DNA of 64,000 bases from Cystobacter fuscus (GCF_002305875.1 NZ_CP022098.1:7440001-7504000); one strand, 5' to 3'. Counted from the first letter of the stretch, positions 36,813-45,991 are shown. A program made the numbers and translations. The notes: generated by a model not told the origin, from the letters alone.

Positions 36813-38669
36813 ATGAACCCGCGCAAGGCGCTCGTCGCCGGCATCCCGCTCGCGCTGCTCTCCCTCCTCGCCCTCTGGAATGCCCTGGGCTCGCCCACTC
36901 CCTCCCAGGACGCCTCCTCTTCCCCCGCGCCCTTCCGCCTCCACGTTCCCACCGGACAGCGCTGGACCTACCGACTGGACTACGAGGCCCGGACCCAGGT
37001 CCAGCTCGCTGGCCCCCAGAAGGACCAGGCGCTGGCTGGAGGACTCCACCTCGCGGGGGACCTGGTCCTCCGGGGTCAGGGGAAACGTGGCGGCTCGTGG
37101 CTCGTGGCGCTGAGACTGGAGAACCTCCAGCGGCACTCGCTGCGGGTCTTCGGCCAGGAGGTCCTCCCGGACACGGCCACCGTGGAGGCGGTGTTCGGCG
37201 GACGCGAGGCGGTGCTGGAGCTCAGCGAGGAGGGCCTCGTCCAGGCCGTCTCCTTCCGGGAGGAAGACCCCTCGCTCTTCAAGAACACCGTGCAGACCCT
37301 GGTGGGGGAGCTCCAGGTGGTGGTGAAGGACGGCGCCTCGTGGACGGTGGAGGAAGGCACCTCGCGGGGTCGCGCCCTGACGGAGTACGAGCGGCTGGGA
37401 GAGGACGCGTCGGGGGTGAGGCTGCTCAAGCGGCGCACGCGGTACACGGAGCTCCGGGGCCTGGGGCAAGACGGACGCGTGCGGCTCGCCTCGCGCTTCG
37501 AGGCGTCCCTGGCCCACGAGGGCCTCTGGGAGCGGCTCGTGGGCGAGGAGACCGTGGAGCGCCTGGGTGCGAACGGTGAGCCCACGGCCTCCACCCAGGT
37601 CCGGGTGAGCCTGGTGCGCGGGACCCACGGCCGTGTCGAGCGGGAGGACCCCGCGCGCACGGCCGCGACCCAGCGGCTGGCGCCAGGAGTCCTGGTGGTG
37701 GATCCCAAGGTACGGGCGCAGATGCTGACCCAGCAGGTGGATGGCATGACGGCCGAGCGGCTCTTCTCCCTGCTCGAGCTCCACGCCAACGGGGGCGTCC
37801 TGCCGGATCACAACCACTTCCTGCTCCAGGCCACGGGGCTGCTGGAGCAGCACCCCGAGCTGTGCGCGAAGATGGTGGAGCTGTTCCAGCGGCCCTCGCT
37901 GGACACCCGGGGCCGCGCGCTGGTGTTGGATCTGCTCGCCGGCACGGGCACGCCCGAAGCCCAGGCCGCGCTCGTCCAGGCTCTCTCCACGAAGGAGGCA
38001 CGGGGCGACACGCGCTATCACATGCTGCTCAGCCGCCTGTCCCTGGTGAGCGAGCCCACCGTGGACACGGTGCGCTTCGCGGAGCGGACCTACGGGGCCA
38101 CCCAGGGAGACCTCCATGTGTCGAGCGCCTACGTGCTGGGCGCGACCGCCGGAGCGCTCTACCGTCAGGAGCAGTCCGTCGAGGCCCTCGCCGCGGTACG
38201 GCGTCTGGCCTCGGATCTGGGCGAGGCCCGGACGCCCTCGGAGCAGAGCCACCTGCTGCTCGGACTGGGCAACGCGGGAGTCGCCGAGCAGACCTCGCTC
38301 ATCGCCCGCCATGCCGGCTCGTCCAGCGCCGAGGTGCGACGAGCCACGGCCAAGGCGCTGCGGAAGATCCAGACACCCGAAGCGGCCAGCACCCTGCTGT
38401 CCCTGGTGGTGGACGCGGAGGCTCCCGTCCAGGCCGCGGCGATGGACTCGCTGGGCCGGCGGCCCCTGGACTCGGACACGCTCGTGCGGCTGCGTGATGT
38501 GGCCCTCTCCGGCGGAATGAAGACCGAGAATTATCATCCGCTCGTGTCATTGGTGGCGCCCTACCTGCAAACCGAGCCGGCCGTGAGAGATCTGCTGGAG
38601 TTCCTGCTGACCCAGGACGTGCCGGATCGGCAGATCCGCTCGCGTATTCGCGGCCTGCTGGAGACATGA
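36813..38669 (+). CDS. Exported vitellogenin-N/large-lipid-transfer-protein-like protein with HEAT-like repeats
   Basis: This 618-residue protein has an N-terminal signal or anchor (residues 1-30). Residues 40-290 look like the beta-barrel part of the vitellogenin/MTP/apoB N-terminal domain: an opening VPTGQRWTYRLDYEA, then a body of strands and a segment EDPSLFKNTVQTLVG that recalls the region before the barrel Cys/Tyr strand in those proteins. Residues 300-618 are helical repeats of HEAT type (LLDLLAGTGTPEAQAALVQAL; AEVRRATAKALRKIQ), as in the alpha-helical domain of lipid transfer proteins. The other domains of animal proteins are absent. The upstream exported protein could supply the beta-sheet part. 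The assignment rests on pattern and order, not on a search; a plain HEAT-repeat protein is the alternative. Confidence 0.55.
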   Translation: MNPRKALVAGIPLALLSLLALWNALGSPTPSQDASSSPAPFRLHVPTGQRWTYRLDYEARTQVQLAGPQKDQALAGGLHLAGDLVLRGQGKRGGSWLVALRLENLQRHSLRVFGQEVLPDTATVEAVFGGREAVLELSEEGLVQAVSFREEDPSLFKNTVQTLVGELQVVVKDGASWTVEEGTSRGRALTEYERLGEDASGVRLLKRRTRYTELRGLGQDGRVRLASRFEASLAHEGLWERLVGEETVERLGANGEPTASTQVRVSLVRGTHGRVEREDPARTAATQRLAPGVLVVDPKVRAQMLTQQVDGMTAERLFSLLELHANGGVLPDHNHFLLQATGLLEQHPELCAKMVELFQRPSLDTRGRALVLDLLAGTGTPEAQAALVQALSTKEARGDTRYHMLLSRLSLVSEPTVDTVRFAERTYGATQGDLHVSSAYVLGATAGALYRQEQSVEALAAVRRLASDLGEARTPSEQSHLLLGLGNAGVAEQTSLIARHAGSSSAEVRRATAKALRKIQTPEAASTLLSLVVDAEAPVQAAAMDSLGRRPLDSDTLVRLRDVALSGGMKTENYHPLVSLVAPYLQTEPAVRDLLEFLLTQDVPDRQIRSRIRGLLET

Positions 38670-38860
38670 CGCACGAACTCGTTAGAAGGAAATGATTGAC
38701 CGACGCGTCAAGGCCGCTGGGCCTCCTCGGCCCCTGCGCTCCAGCCCGCCCCCCCTGGGCCGCAGTGTGGAGGCAGGCGAAAGGTGCTGGCGGATGTGAC
38801 GGCCCCCGCTGGGGTGCGCTCGATTTCGGGGAGTCCCTTGAAACCAATTCGGGTCCTTTG

Positions 38861-38888
38861 ACACCTGTTCGGGGACACCTGTTCGGGG
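38861..38888. repeat. Tandem duplicate of a 14-base unit in an intergenic gap
   Basis: The unit acacctgttcgggg occurs twice in direct succession (38861-38874 and 38875-38888). A related half, ccaattcggg, lies just before it. The surrounding gap 38670-38951 (282 bases) holds no gene that I can support. The repeat may be a scar of a mobile element, but no transposase or terminal inverted repeat is visible. Confidence 0.6.
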
Positions 38889-38951
38889 CCCACCCGACAC
38901 CGTATCACCCTCCCCTCGTCTTCCACCTCTCCATCCCCTCCGGAGCGACCC

Positions 38952-39818
38952 CTGAAAGCCATCCGCCTGTTGTCCGCCTGTTTCGCGCTCACCGCCTGCG
39001 CCAGCCCTCACACCGCATTCGCACCCGGCGTCGCCGCACCGCCCGCCGTGAAACTCTACGCGCTCGACTGCGGCCACGTGGACTACTCCGACGTCGGCTC
39101 GCTGGTCGACGATGGCTCGATGAAAGGCGTCGCCCGCGCGTTCGTCGTTCCCTGCTACCTCATCCGCCATCCGAAGGGCGACCTGCTCTGGGATTCCGGC
39201 GTCCCCGAGAGCATCGCGGACATGCCGGGCGGCCTGCGTCCCCAGGGCGCACCGTTGCATATCGAGGTCCCGAGGAAGCTCACCGCCCAGCTCCGCGAGC
39301 TCGGGCTGGCACCGGCCGACATCGACTTCCTGTCGTTCTCGCACATGCATTTCGACCATGCGGGCAACGCCAATCTGTTCGCCAGCGCGACGTGGATCGT
39401 GGATGCGGACGAGCGCGCCGCGGCGTTCTCCGACGCGGCCCGCGAGCGCGGCGAACTCGCCGCCTACAGTGCCCTGGAGCACGCGAACACCGTGCGACTC
39501 GAGGGCGACGGTGCACACGACGTGTTCGGCGACGGCATCGTGACGATCCACCCGGCCCCCGGCCACACGCCCGGACATACCGTGCTGCTCGTGAAGACGG
39601 CGAAGGCCGGCGCCGTCCTGCTGACCGGCGACCTGTGGCATCTGCGCGAGTCGCGCGAGCGGCGTCTGGTGCCGTCGTTCAACACCAGCCGCGAACAGAC
39701 GCTCGAGTCGATGCGCCGCGTGGAAGCACTGGCGAAGGCCTCCGGCGCCCGCGTGATCCGCCAGCACGTGCCCGAGGATTTCACCGCGCTGCCGGCGTTT
39801 CCGGCCCCGCTGGAGTAG
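38952..39818 (+). CDS. Metallo-beta-lactamase-fold lipoprotein, AHL-lactonase-like
   Basis: A zinc hydrolase of about 288 residues. The signature HxHxDH is present (SHMHFDHAGN), followed by the later ligands in PGHTPGHT, TGDLWH and a C-terminal RQH. The order and spacing resemble N-acyl homoserine lactonases of the AiiA/AttM type. The frame has no ATG near its beginning. A CTG at 38952 with GGAG upstream would give a complete lipoprotein signal (KAIRLL..., lipobox LTAC), while the TTG at 38970 would lose the basic residues, so I favour the earlier start. The protein should be anchored in the cell envelope, facing outward. A perfect palindrome (AGCCCCGGGGCT, 39817-39828) overlaps the stop codon and may act as a terminator. 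The substrate is unproven. Confidence 0.82.
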   Translation: MKAIRLLSACFALTACASPHTAFAPGVAAPPAVKLYALDCGHVDYSDVGSLVDDGSMKGVARAFVVPCYLIRHPKGDLLWDSGVPESIADMPGGLRPQGAPLHIEVPRKLTAQLRELGLAPADIDFLSFSHMHFDHAGNANLFASATWIVDADERAAAFSDAARERGELAAYSALEHANTVRLEGDGAHDVFGDGIVTIHPAPGHTPGHTVLLVKTAKAGAVLLTGDLWHLRESRERRLVPSFNTSREQTLESMRRVEALAKASGARVIRQHVPEDFTALPAFPAPLE

Positions 39819-39955
39819 CCCCGGGGCTGACGCGTCACTTCGGTCAATTCGCTCGCCCCGCGCTTGAGGGCGCCCCTGTCCCTCCTATGCGTTTGTATGC
39901 GTTTGACAGCTTGCCAGCCCCCAGCCGATGATTTTCGCCAAGGAGGCGCCTCACG

Positions 39956-40615
39956 ATGACCATCACCATTACCGCCTTTGAGCGGTCACCCGATGGCGGC
40001 AAGGGACTGGCGCGTGATACGCGCGTTCGCTGGGCGCTTGAAGAAGTGGGCCAACCCTACGAGGTTCGCCTTGTTTCGTTTCGCGCGATGAAGGAACCCG
40101 CGCATCTGGCACTTCATCCTTTCGGCCAGATTCCCACCTATGAGGAAGGCGATCTCGCCCTGTTCGAGACAGGCGCGATCGTCTTCCATATCGCCGAGCA
40201 CCATGCGGGACTGCTGCCGGAGGATGCCAATGCCCGAGCGCGCGCGATCACATGGATGTTTGCCGCGCTCAACACGGTGGAGCCGCCGATCCTCGAGCTC
40301 GCAAACGCCAGGCTTCTGGAGGACGACAAGCCCTGGAGCAAGGAGCGCCTGCCGCTGGTCGAGGGTCGTGTCCGCGCCCGGTTGGAACAACTTTCCGCTC
40401 GCCTGGGCGATGCCGACTGGCTCGATGGTGCGTTCAGCGCGGGCGACCTGTTGATGGTGTCGGTGCTGCTCAGGCTGAAATCGTCGGGTATTCTGGACGA
40501 ATACCCGAACCTGGCTGCCTATGTCGCCCGCGGCGAAACGCGGCCCGCCTACAAGCGGGCTTTCGCCGCGCAATTGGCGACCAACACCGCCCAGCCACCG
40601 AACGACTCTGATTGA
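39956..40615 (+). CDS. Glutathione S-transferase family protein
   Basis: A 219-residue protein with the thioredoxin-like N-terminal domain (residues 1-80: a beta start, LEEVGQPYEVRLV, HPFGQIPTYEEGDLALFETGAI with the cis-Pro and the glutathione-binding E-T pair) and an all-helical C-terminal domain carrying the N-capping region FSAGDLLMVSVLL. It should conjugate or reduce small electrophiles with glutathione in the cytosol. AAGGAGG lies upstream of the ATG. It converges on the carotenoid oxygenase gene with only 11 bases between the stops. No specific substrate can be named. Confidence 0.88.
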   Translation: MTITITAFERSPDGGKGLARDTRVRWALEEVGQPYEVRLVSFRAMKEPAHLALHPFGQIPTYEEGDLALFETGAIVFHIAEHHAGLLPEDANARARAITWMFAALNTVEPPILELANARLLEDDKPWSKERLPLVEGRVRARLEQLSARLGDADWLDGAFSAGDLLMVSVLLRLKSSGILDEYPNLAAYVARGETRPAYKRAFAAQLATNTAQPPNDSD

Positions 40616-40626
40616 GCCGGGGTGCC

Positions 40627-42003
40627 TCAGCTCGCGGCGGCGAAGCCCCCGTGGAACGTCACGGGGATGGGGTGGTCGAAGTGCACGGTCGCCACGGGAC
40701 CGTCCTCGAGGTGCTGTCCGTCCAGGACGGCGACATAGGAGTGGTCGCTCGTCGCGTCGTAGACGAGGTCGAGCACGAAGGCGTCATCCTCCCCCTCGCC
40801 ACGCGGCACGAGCACGGGCTCGCTCGGCACATGCCCGGCCGGCACGGCCCACTCCGCGCCGCTCCCGCCGTCGAGCGCGATGCGCGTAATCCCCGGGTAC
40901 TTCCGGTCCGCGCCCTGGCGCCTGGTCTGCGCGAAGAGGGCGCCGTAGCGCGCCCCGTGCACCCGCGGGTGCAGCTGCGGGAACTCACAGGGGGCGTCGA
41001 AGAGCTTCGTCTCACGCACCTTCCCGGCCTTCAGGTCCAGGTGCAGGCGCGTCAGCACCGGGGGCGGCCCCTTCCCCTCGACCTCGCCGATGCCGTCGAG
41101 CGAGAACTCCGGGTAGCGGCACAGGTCGATGCTCGGACCGCCTTCCTCCTCGAAGGCATTCGCGAAGTGCCAGGTCCAGAAGGCATCGAGTTCGAAGGTG
41201 CGTGGCCTCTGGATGTCGTCCAGTGGAACGACGATGAGCCGCGCTCCGAGCTCCGGCTTCCACTGGAAGAGCTTCGTGAAGTCGGCCAGGCCCATCATCG
41301 CGCGCAGGAGATTGAGCTTCACCGGCCCCAGGAAGAGGATGAGGTGCCGCTCGGTCGCGATGAAATCGTGCAGCATGGCGTGCCAGGGCGCCTCGACCGT
41401 GCCGAGCTTCGAGGGGGTTCCCTCATCCGGCAGCGCGTAGAGGTCGATGAGCATCTTCGAGCCATAGCGGACGCCGAAGTTGAAGGTCGTCCGCAGCGAG
41501 GCGACGCGGTGCGGGTGCGCGGAGAAGGCGCCTGTCACCACGCCCAGGTCCGTGGCCTCGAGCGTGTCCAGCGTGCCCGGGTCCATCTCCTGCAACAGGC
41601 CACCTTCCATCAGCGCGAAGAGCCGGTCCTGCCACCAGAAGGTCGAGGTGTTCCCCGTCGTCTTCCCCGTGGCGGCGCGCGCGGCGCGCATGCGGTCCAG
41701 CCACGAGGCCGCCGAGTTGAAGAGAAACCGCCCCGCCTTCTCCTCCGCGCGGTAGCCGGCACTCTCGACGATGCGGCAGGCACCCCGCGCGCCACCGCCC
41801 TCGAAACGCACCGCCGTGATCGCTCCATCCGCCTCGAACGCATGCGAGAGGCTCGCACCGAAGCGCTCGAAGAGGCCCGGTCCCGCTCGGAAGAGCGTGC
41901 CCCGGAGCGGCTCGGGAAGCCGCCCCTCGACCCGCAACGGCTCGAAGCCGTGGGGCCGGGAGAGCGACCGCAGGAGAGGACTCACGGCGTTCTGGCTGGT
42001 CAT
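40627..42003 (-). CDS. Carotenoid cleavage oxygenase family protein
   Basis: A 458-residue enzyme of the seven-bladed beta-propeller family that cleaves carotenoids or related alkenes with a non-haem iron. Candidate iron-binding histidines occur in the expected order: TGAFSAHPHR, WHAMLHDF, FWTWHFANAFE and the final TFHGGF. The N-terminus has the family entry GTLFRAGPGLFE. A GTG at 42009 is in frame, but the ATG at 42003 is better placed (GAGGAG 8 bases upstream). It is divergent from a TetR regulator, and the operator between the two genes suggests repression by it. Myxobacteria make carotenoids in response to light, but the substrate of this enzyme is unknown. Confidence 0.87.
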   Translation of the reverse strand: MTSQNAVSPLLRSLSRPHGFEPLRVEGRLPEPLRGTLFRAGPGLFERFGASLSHAFEADGAITAVRFEGGGARGACRIVESAGYRAEEKAGRFLFNSAASWLDRMRAARAATGKTTGNTSTFWWQDRLFALMEGGLLQEMDPGTLDTLEATDLGVVTGAFSAHPHRVASLRTTFNFGVRYGSKMLIDLYALPDEGTPSKLGTVEAPWHAMLHDFIATERHLILFLGPVKLNLLRAMMGLADFTKLFQWKPELGARLIVVPLDDIQRPRTFELDAFWTWHFANAFEEEGGPSIDLCRYPEFSLDGIGEVEGKGPPPVLTRLHLDLKAGKVRETKLFDAPCEFPQLHPRVHGARYGALFAQTRRQGADRKYPGITRIALDGGSGAEWAVPAGHVPSEPVLVPRGEGEDDAFVLDLVYDATSDHSYVAVLDGQHLEDGPVATVHFDHPIPVTFHGGFAAAS

Positions 42004-42043
42004 CGACACTGCTCCTCGGAAGGGTGGACCCGCAACGGGATTG

Positions 42044-42068
42044 AAAGTAAGTGAGTCTTACTTACTTT
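42044..42068. promoter_or_regulatory. Palindromic operator for the adjacent TetR regulator
   Basis: AAAGTAAGT and ACTTACTTT form perfect 9-base arms around a 7-base centre, in the 103-base gap between the divergent carotenoid oxygenase and TetR genes. Its A+T-rich content stands out from the surrounding sequence. Size and symmetry fit a TetR dimer site that would control both genes. Confidence 0.75.
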
Positions 42069-42106
42069 GCAATGGACTTCGTTTCCGGTCCAATCCGGTA
42101 CCACAC

Positions 42107-42760
42107 ATGACTCGAAAGAAGCCCGCGCGCCCCTACCACCATGGGGATCTCAAGCGCGCCCTGCTGGAAGCGAGCATCGAGCTCATCCGCGAGGAAGGCG
42201 TGGACGCGCTCACCGTGGCCGAGGTCGGCCGCCGTGTCGGCGTGTCCTCCGCGGCGCCCTACAAGCACTTCGCGGACCGCCAGGCGCTGTTGAGTGCGCT
42301 CGCCCAGGAGGGCAACCGGCGGCTCGGCGAGGCGCTCGTCGCGGCGACCCAGGGGAGCACCGACCCGCGCGAGGCCTTCCGGCTCTCGGGCGTGGCCTAC
42401 ATCCGCTGGGCGGCGGAGAACCCGGCCCTCTATCGCATCGCGACGGATCCCGCGCATGTCGACTACACGGCGACGTCTCACGAGGTCGATGCCCCGGAAG
42501 CCCTCAAGGGCTCCCTGGAGGCGTTCTGGCCGGAGCTGGCGGCCCTGGTGCGCTCGGGCGCCTCCCTGCCCGCTTCCCATGCGCTGGTGCAGCAACTGCG
42601 AGGCCGCGCCCTGGCTCAAGGCCTGGCCAGCCTCTTCGTCAGTGGCGTCTTCGCCTCGCTCGGCATCACCACCGCGGACGCGGAGCGGATTGCCCGGGCG
42701 GTGACGGGAGAGGACGTCCCCGCCACGCCGCGCCGGAGCCAGCCCTCACGCTCCCGCTGA
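42107..42760 (+). CDS. TetR/AcrR family transcriptional regulator
   Basis: A 217-residue repressor. The N-terminal helix-turn-helix (about residues 10-60) reads YHHGDLKRALLEAS...LTVAEVGRRVGVSSAAPYKHFADRQALL, typical of TetR proteins. The C-terminal ligand domain has the AFRLSGVAYIRWAAENPALYRI pattern of the WHG/TetR_C subgroup. The ATG at 42107 gives this standard beginning; the upstream open frame is not family-like. It is divergent from the carotenoid oxygenase, and the palindrome at 42044-42068 is its probable site. The ligand is unknown; an apocarotenoid would be logical but is speculation. Confidence 0.92.
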   Translation: MTRKKPARPYHHGDLKRALLEASIELIREEGVDALTVAEVGRRVGVSSAAPYKHFADRQALLSALAQEGNRRLGEALVAATQGSTDPREAFRLSGVAYIRWAAENPALYRIATDPAHVDYTATSHEVDAPEALKGSLEAFWPELAALVRSGASLPASHALVQQLRGRALAQGLASLFVSGVFASLGITTADAERIARAVTGEDVPATPRRSQPSRSR

Positions 42761-42880
42761 GCCCGAGAGGGACTGTTGCCTGTTGGGCTTTTCACTGCCC
42801 CAGGCTAGGCTGCCTCCCCCCCACTCGTGCCGCCCACCCCCCCTCGTGCGGCGCCTTCGGCCCGTATGAAGGAGATGTCC

Positions 42881-43714
42881 ATGATGCTGAAGCGTTTGAT
42901 GTTGCTGATGGCAGGTGCCCTCACGCTGGCTCCGTTGTCGCCAGCTCACGCCGACCAGTTGCAGGACATCAAGAAGAAGGGCGAGCTGGCTTGTGGCGTA
43001 CTCGGTACCGACGAGCCTTTCAGCTTCATCCAGGATCCCGCCAGCCGCGCGCTCGTCGGCTACGACGTGGACCTGTGCAACGCGGTGGCGAAGAGCCTGG
43101 GCGTGAAGCTCACCCTCAAGCAGCTGGCGGTGTCCGCACGCATCCCCGAGCTGCAGCAGGGCCGCGTCGATCTGCTGGCCGCCTCGCTCACCCACAACAA
43201 GGAGCGCGAGGCGCTGATCGACTTCTCGCTGTCCACCTTCATCACCGGTCAGAAGGTCCTGGTGAAGAAGCAGAGCGGCATCACCCGCCTGGACCAGCTC
43301 GCTGGCAAGAAGGTGCTGACGGTCAAGGGCTCCACCATGGAGCAGAACACCAAGAAGGCGGTGCCGACGGCCGTCATCGTCTCCTTCGACAACAGCCCGC
43401 AGGCCTTCCTCGCGCTACAGCAGGGCAAGGGCGTGGCCTACGTCAACGACGAGACGTCGCTGATCGACGACTTCTCCAAGCTGGGCCCCGTGGCCAAGGA
43501 CTACGAAATCCTTCCCCACAACCTGTCCACCGAGCATCTCGCGATGGGTCTGAAGAAGGGCGAGCCCGCGTTCCGGGAGCAGGTGAACAAGGTGCTGCGT
43601 GACCTGGAAGCCTCGGGTGAGGCCGAGAAGCTGTTCACCAGGTGGTTCGGCCCGACCACCAAGATGAAGTTCCCGAGCCGCCCGTTCAAGATCGAGACCG
43701 ACAAGGTCGACTGA
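42881..43714 (+). CDS. Polar amino acid ABC transporter, periplasmic binding protein
   Basis: A 277-residue solute-binding protein of family 3 (glutamate/aspartate/glutamine type). A signal peptide (MMLKRLMLLMAGAL...AHA) is followed by the mature DQLQDIKKKGELACGV, then GYDVDLCNAVAKSLGV and RIPELQQGRVDLLAASLTHNKER, both family hallmarks. Several ATG codons are in frame; 42881 is chosen because AAGGAG lies 6 bases upstream and the signal peptide begins there. It is the first gene of a four-gene operon with two permeases and an ATPase. The order resembles gltIJKL, so an acidic amino acid is the likeliest cargo. Confidence 0.92.
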   Translation: MMLKRLMLLMAGALTLAPLSPAHADQLQDIKKKGELACGVLGTDEPFSFIQDPASRALVGYDVDLCNAVAKSLGVKLTLKQLAVSARIPELQQGRVDLLAASLTHNKEREALIDFSLSTFITGQKVLVKKQSGITRLDQLAGKKVLTVKGSTMEQNTKKAVPTAVIVSFDNSPQAFLALQQGKGVAYVNDETSLIDDFSKLGPVAKDYEILPHNLSTEHLAMGLKKGEPAFREQVNKVLRDLEASGEAEKLFTRWFGPTTKMKFPSRPFKIETDKVD

Positions 43715-43725
43715 GCCCGGCGGAT

Positions 43726-43749
43726 GGCCCGCTCCCGCCGGAGCGGGCC
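43726..43749 (+). terminator. Hairpin after the binding-protein gene
   Basis: GGCCCGCTCC (43726-43735) and GGAGCGGGCC (43740-43749) form a perfect 10-base stem with a CGCC loop, 11 bases after the stop of the binding protein and just before the first permease. Such hairpins are common in ABC importer operons, where they protect the abundant binding-protein transcript or stop part of transcription. No T-run follows. Confidence 0.6.
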
Positions 43750-43766
43750 GTCGTCCCGAGCGGCCC

Positions 43767-44462
43767 ATGAACTCATTCGATGTCTCGCTGCTGCTGTCCG
43801 GCCAGTACCACGACTGGCTCGTGAGCGGCTTCGCCCTCTCCATCAAGCTCGCGTTGATCACGCTGGTGTTCGCACTGCCCCTCGCGCTGCTCGTGGCGGT
43901 GCTGAGACTCGCGCCGCTCGCGATGCTGCGCGCGGTGGGCGTGGTGTTCGTCGAGGCGATCCGCAACGTGCCGCTCCTGGCACACATGCTGTTCTGGTAC
44001 TTCGGCGCGCCGGAGGTGTTGCCAGAGGCGCTCAAGCTCTGGCTGTACGAGCGCAACTTCGAGGCCGCCAGCGCCGTGATCGCGCTGGTGCTGTACACCG
44101 CCGCCTATATGTCGGAGGACATCCGGAGCGGCATCCGCTCGATTCCCAAGGAACAGATGGAGGCCAGTCGCGCGCTCGGCTTCAGCTTCCTCGGCGCCAT
44201 GCGGCTGGTGATCCTCCCGCAGGCGCTGCGCCTGACGGTGCCACCGTTGATCAGCCAGACGCTCAGCCTGTGGAAGAACACCAGCATCGCCATGGTGATC
44301 GGCGTCGCCGAGCTGATGTACCAGGCCCAGCAGGTGGAGAGCGCCAGCTTCCGCGGCTTCGAGTCCTTTGCCTTCGCCACCGGGGCCTACCTGATGATCT
44401 CGCTCGCCATCACCGGGGCCTCCGCCTGGTACCACCATCACCATCCGGTGCGGAGCGCCTGA
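43767..44462 (+). CDS. Amino acid ABC transporter permease 1
   Basis: A 231-residue inner-membrane protein of the HisMQ/GltJ type, with hydrophobic segments near residues 20-45, 55-80, 95-120 and 185-215. The EAA loop that contacts the ATPase reads [27 protein letters not shown]. It has the family motif [15 protein letters not shown]. It overlaps the second permease by TGATG, so the two partners of the heterodimeric channel are coupled in translation. Confidence 0.93.
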   Translation: MNSFDVSLLLSGQYHDWLVSGFALSIKLALITLVFALPLALLVAVLRLAPLAMLRAVGVVFVEAIRNVPLLAHMLFWYFGAPEVLPEALKLWLYERNFEAASAVIALVLYTAAYMSEDIRSGIRSIPKEQMEASRALGFSFLGAMRLVILPQALRLTVPPLISQTLSLWKNTSIAMVIGVAELMYQAQQVESASFRGFESFAFATGAYLMISLAITGASAWYHHHHPVRSA

Positions 44463-45160
44463 TGTGGGAGATCCTCCAGACCTACTGGCTGTACTACTTG
44501 ATCGGACAGTATCCGGACGGTCCGCTCGGGGGCCTCTCGCTGACGCTGGTCCTGGCCGCGCTCGCCCTGGTGCTCGCCTTCCCGGTCGGCATCGTGCTCG
44601 CATTGTGCCGCCTCTCGCCCTACCGCCTCCTGCGCTGGCCGGTGACCGCCGTGGTGTTCGTGGTGCGCGGCACGCCACTGCTGATGGTCGTGTTCTGGGC
44701 CTACTTCCTGCTGCCCACACTCACCGGGCACGTGACCGACCAGTTCAACACCATGCTGGCGGCGCTGGTGCTCTTCGACGGCGCCTACCTCGCGGAGATC
44801 ATCCGCGCCGGCATCCAGGCCATCCCCAAGGGCCAGATGGAGAGCGCCCGCTCGCTCGGGTTCGACTACCCGCGGGCCATGCGGCTGGTGATCCTCCCGC
44901 AGGCGCTCCGCAACATGCTGCCCTCGCTGGTCAATCAGTTCGTGTCGACCATCAAGGAGACCTCGCTCGGCTACATCATCAGCCTCGGCGAGGTGTCCTT
45001 CGTCGCGACCCAGATCAACACCCAGCTGCTGACCCGGCCGGCCGAGGTCTATCTGCTGCTGGCGCTCACCTACTTCGTGCTGTGCTTCAGCCTGTCGCGC
45101 TTCGCCTTCTGGCTGGAGCGGCGGCTGGCCGCGGGCACCTCGCACCCGGGAACGCGATGA
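44462..45160 (+). CDS. Amino acid ABC transporter permease 2
   Basis: A 232-residue partner of the preceding permease. It has [20 protein letters not shown] and the EAA loop [27 protein letters not shown], with several membrane helices. The start overlaps the preceding stop, and the stop overlaps the ATPase start by ATGA, so all membrane parts are made together. With the first permease it forms the translocation channel in the inner membrane. Confidence 0.93.
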   Translation: MWEILQTYWLYYLIGQYPDGPLGGLSLTLVLAALALVLAFPVGIVLALCRLSPYRLLRWPVTAVVFVVRGTPLLMVVFWAYFLLPTLTGHVTDQFNTMLAALVLFDGAYLAEIIRAGIQAIPKGQMESARSLGFDYPRAMRLVILPQALRNMLPSLVNQFVSTIKETSLGYIISLGEVSFVATQINTQLLTRPAEVYLLLALTYFVLCFSLSRFAFWLERRLAAGTSHPGTR

Positions 45161-45912
45161 TCAAGCTCGAGAACGTCAACAAGTGGTACGGCGACTACCA
45201 TGCCCTGGTCGACATCACCGAGGAGGTCTCCCAGGGCGAGGTGGTGGTCGTGTGCGGCCCCAGCGGCTCCGGCAAGTCCACGCTGATCCGCACGATCAAC
45301 CGGCTGGAGCCGATCCAGAAGGGCCGCATCCTGCTGGACGGCCAGGACATCTACGGCCAGGGCGTCGACGTCAACGCGCTGCGCAGCCGCATCGGTTTCG
45401 TCTTCCAGCAGTTCAACCTGTTTCCCCACCTCACCGCGCTGGAGAACTGCACGCTGGCGCCCACCCACCTCCGCAAGCTCCCGCCGCGAGAAGCGAACGA
45501 GCTGGCGATGTCGCTCTTGAACCGCGTCGGGCTCGCGCACAAGGCGTCCGCCTACCCCGCGCAGCTCTCCGGGGGACAGCAACAGCGGGTGGCGATCGCC
45601 CGGGCGCTCGCGATGAACCCGCCGGTGATGCTGTTCGACGAACCCACCAGTGCGCTCGACCCCGAGATGGTCGGCGAGGTGTTGCAGGCGATGAAGGGGC
45701 TGGCGCGCGATGGCATGACCATGGTGGTCGTCACGCACGAGATGGGCTTCGCCCGGGACGTGTGCAACCGCGTGCTGTTCATGGACCAGGGCCGCGTCCT
45801 GGAGCGCACCACGCCGGAGCGTTTCTTCAGCCGGCCGGAACACCCGCGCGCACAGAAGTTCCTGGCCGACGTGCTGTCTCCCTGGCAGGGCACGCCCGAC
45901 GCGAGCCACTGA
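45157..45912 (+). CDS. Amino acid ABC transporter ATP-binding protein
   Basis: A 251-residue ATPase of the GlnQ/GltL type. Motifs: Walker [11 protein letters not shown]-loop [17 protein letters not shown], signature [15 protein letters not shown], Walker [12 protein letters not shown] and the switch His in VTHEMGFA. It drives import through the two permeases encoded just upstream. It is the last gene of the operon; an 80-base gap follows. Confidence 0.96.
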   Translation: MIKLENVNKWYGDYHALVDITEEVSQGEVVVVCGPSGSGKSTLIRTINRLEPIQKGRILLDGQDIYGQGVDVNALRSRIGFVFQQFNLFPHLTALENCTLAPTHLRKLPPREANELAMSLLNRVGLAHKASAYPAQLSGGQQQRVAIARALAMNPPVMLFDEPTSALDPEMVGEVLQAMKGLARDGMTMVVVTHEMGFARDVCNRVLFMDQGRVLERTTPERFFSRPEHPRAQKFLADVLSPWQGTPDASH

Positions 45913-45991
45913 GGGAACTCCCCAGGAGGATAGGGCTCCGGGCCAGGAATTGAACGGGGGAGACGGCATCGCTACACTCGGGGCCATCCCC

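Noticed and set aside
38670-38951. Insertion sequence end next to the tandem 14-base repeat
   Set aside because: No transposase, terminal inverted repeat or target duplication could be found; only the repeat itself is supported.
42761-42880. Intrinsic terminator after the TetR gene (GCCC...GGGCTTTT)
   Set aside because: The possible stem is only about five bases with a loop of more than twenty, too weak to call.
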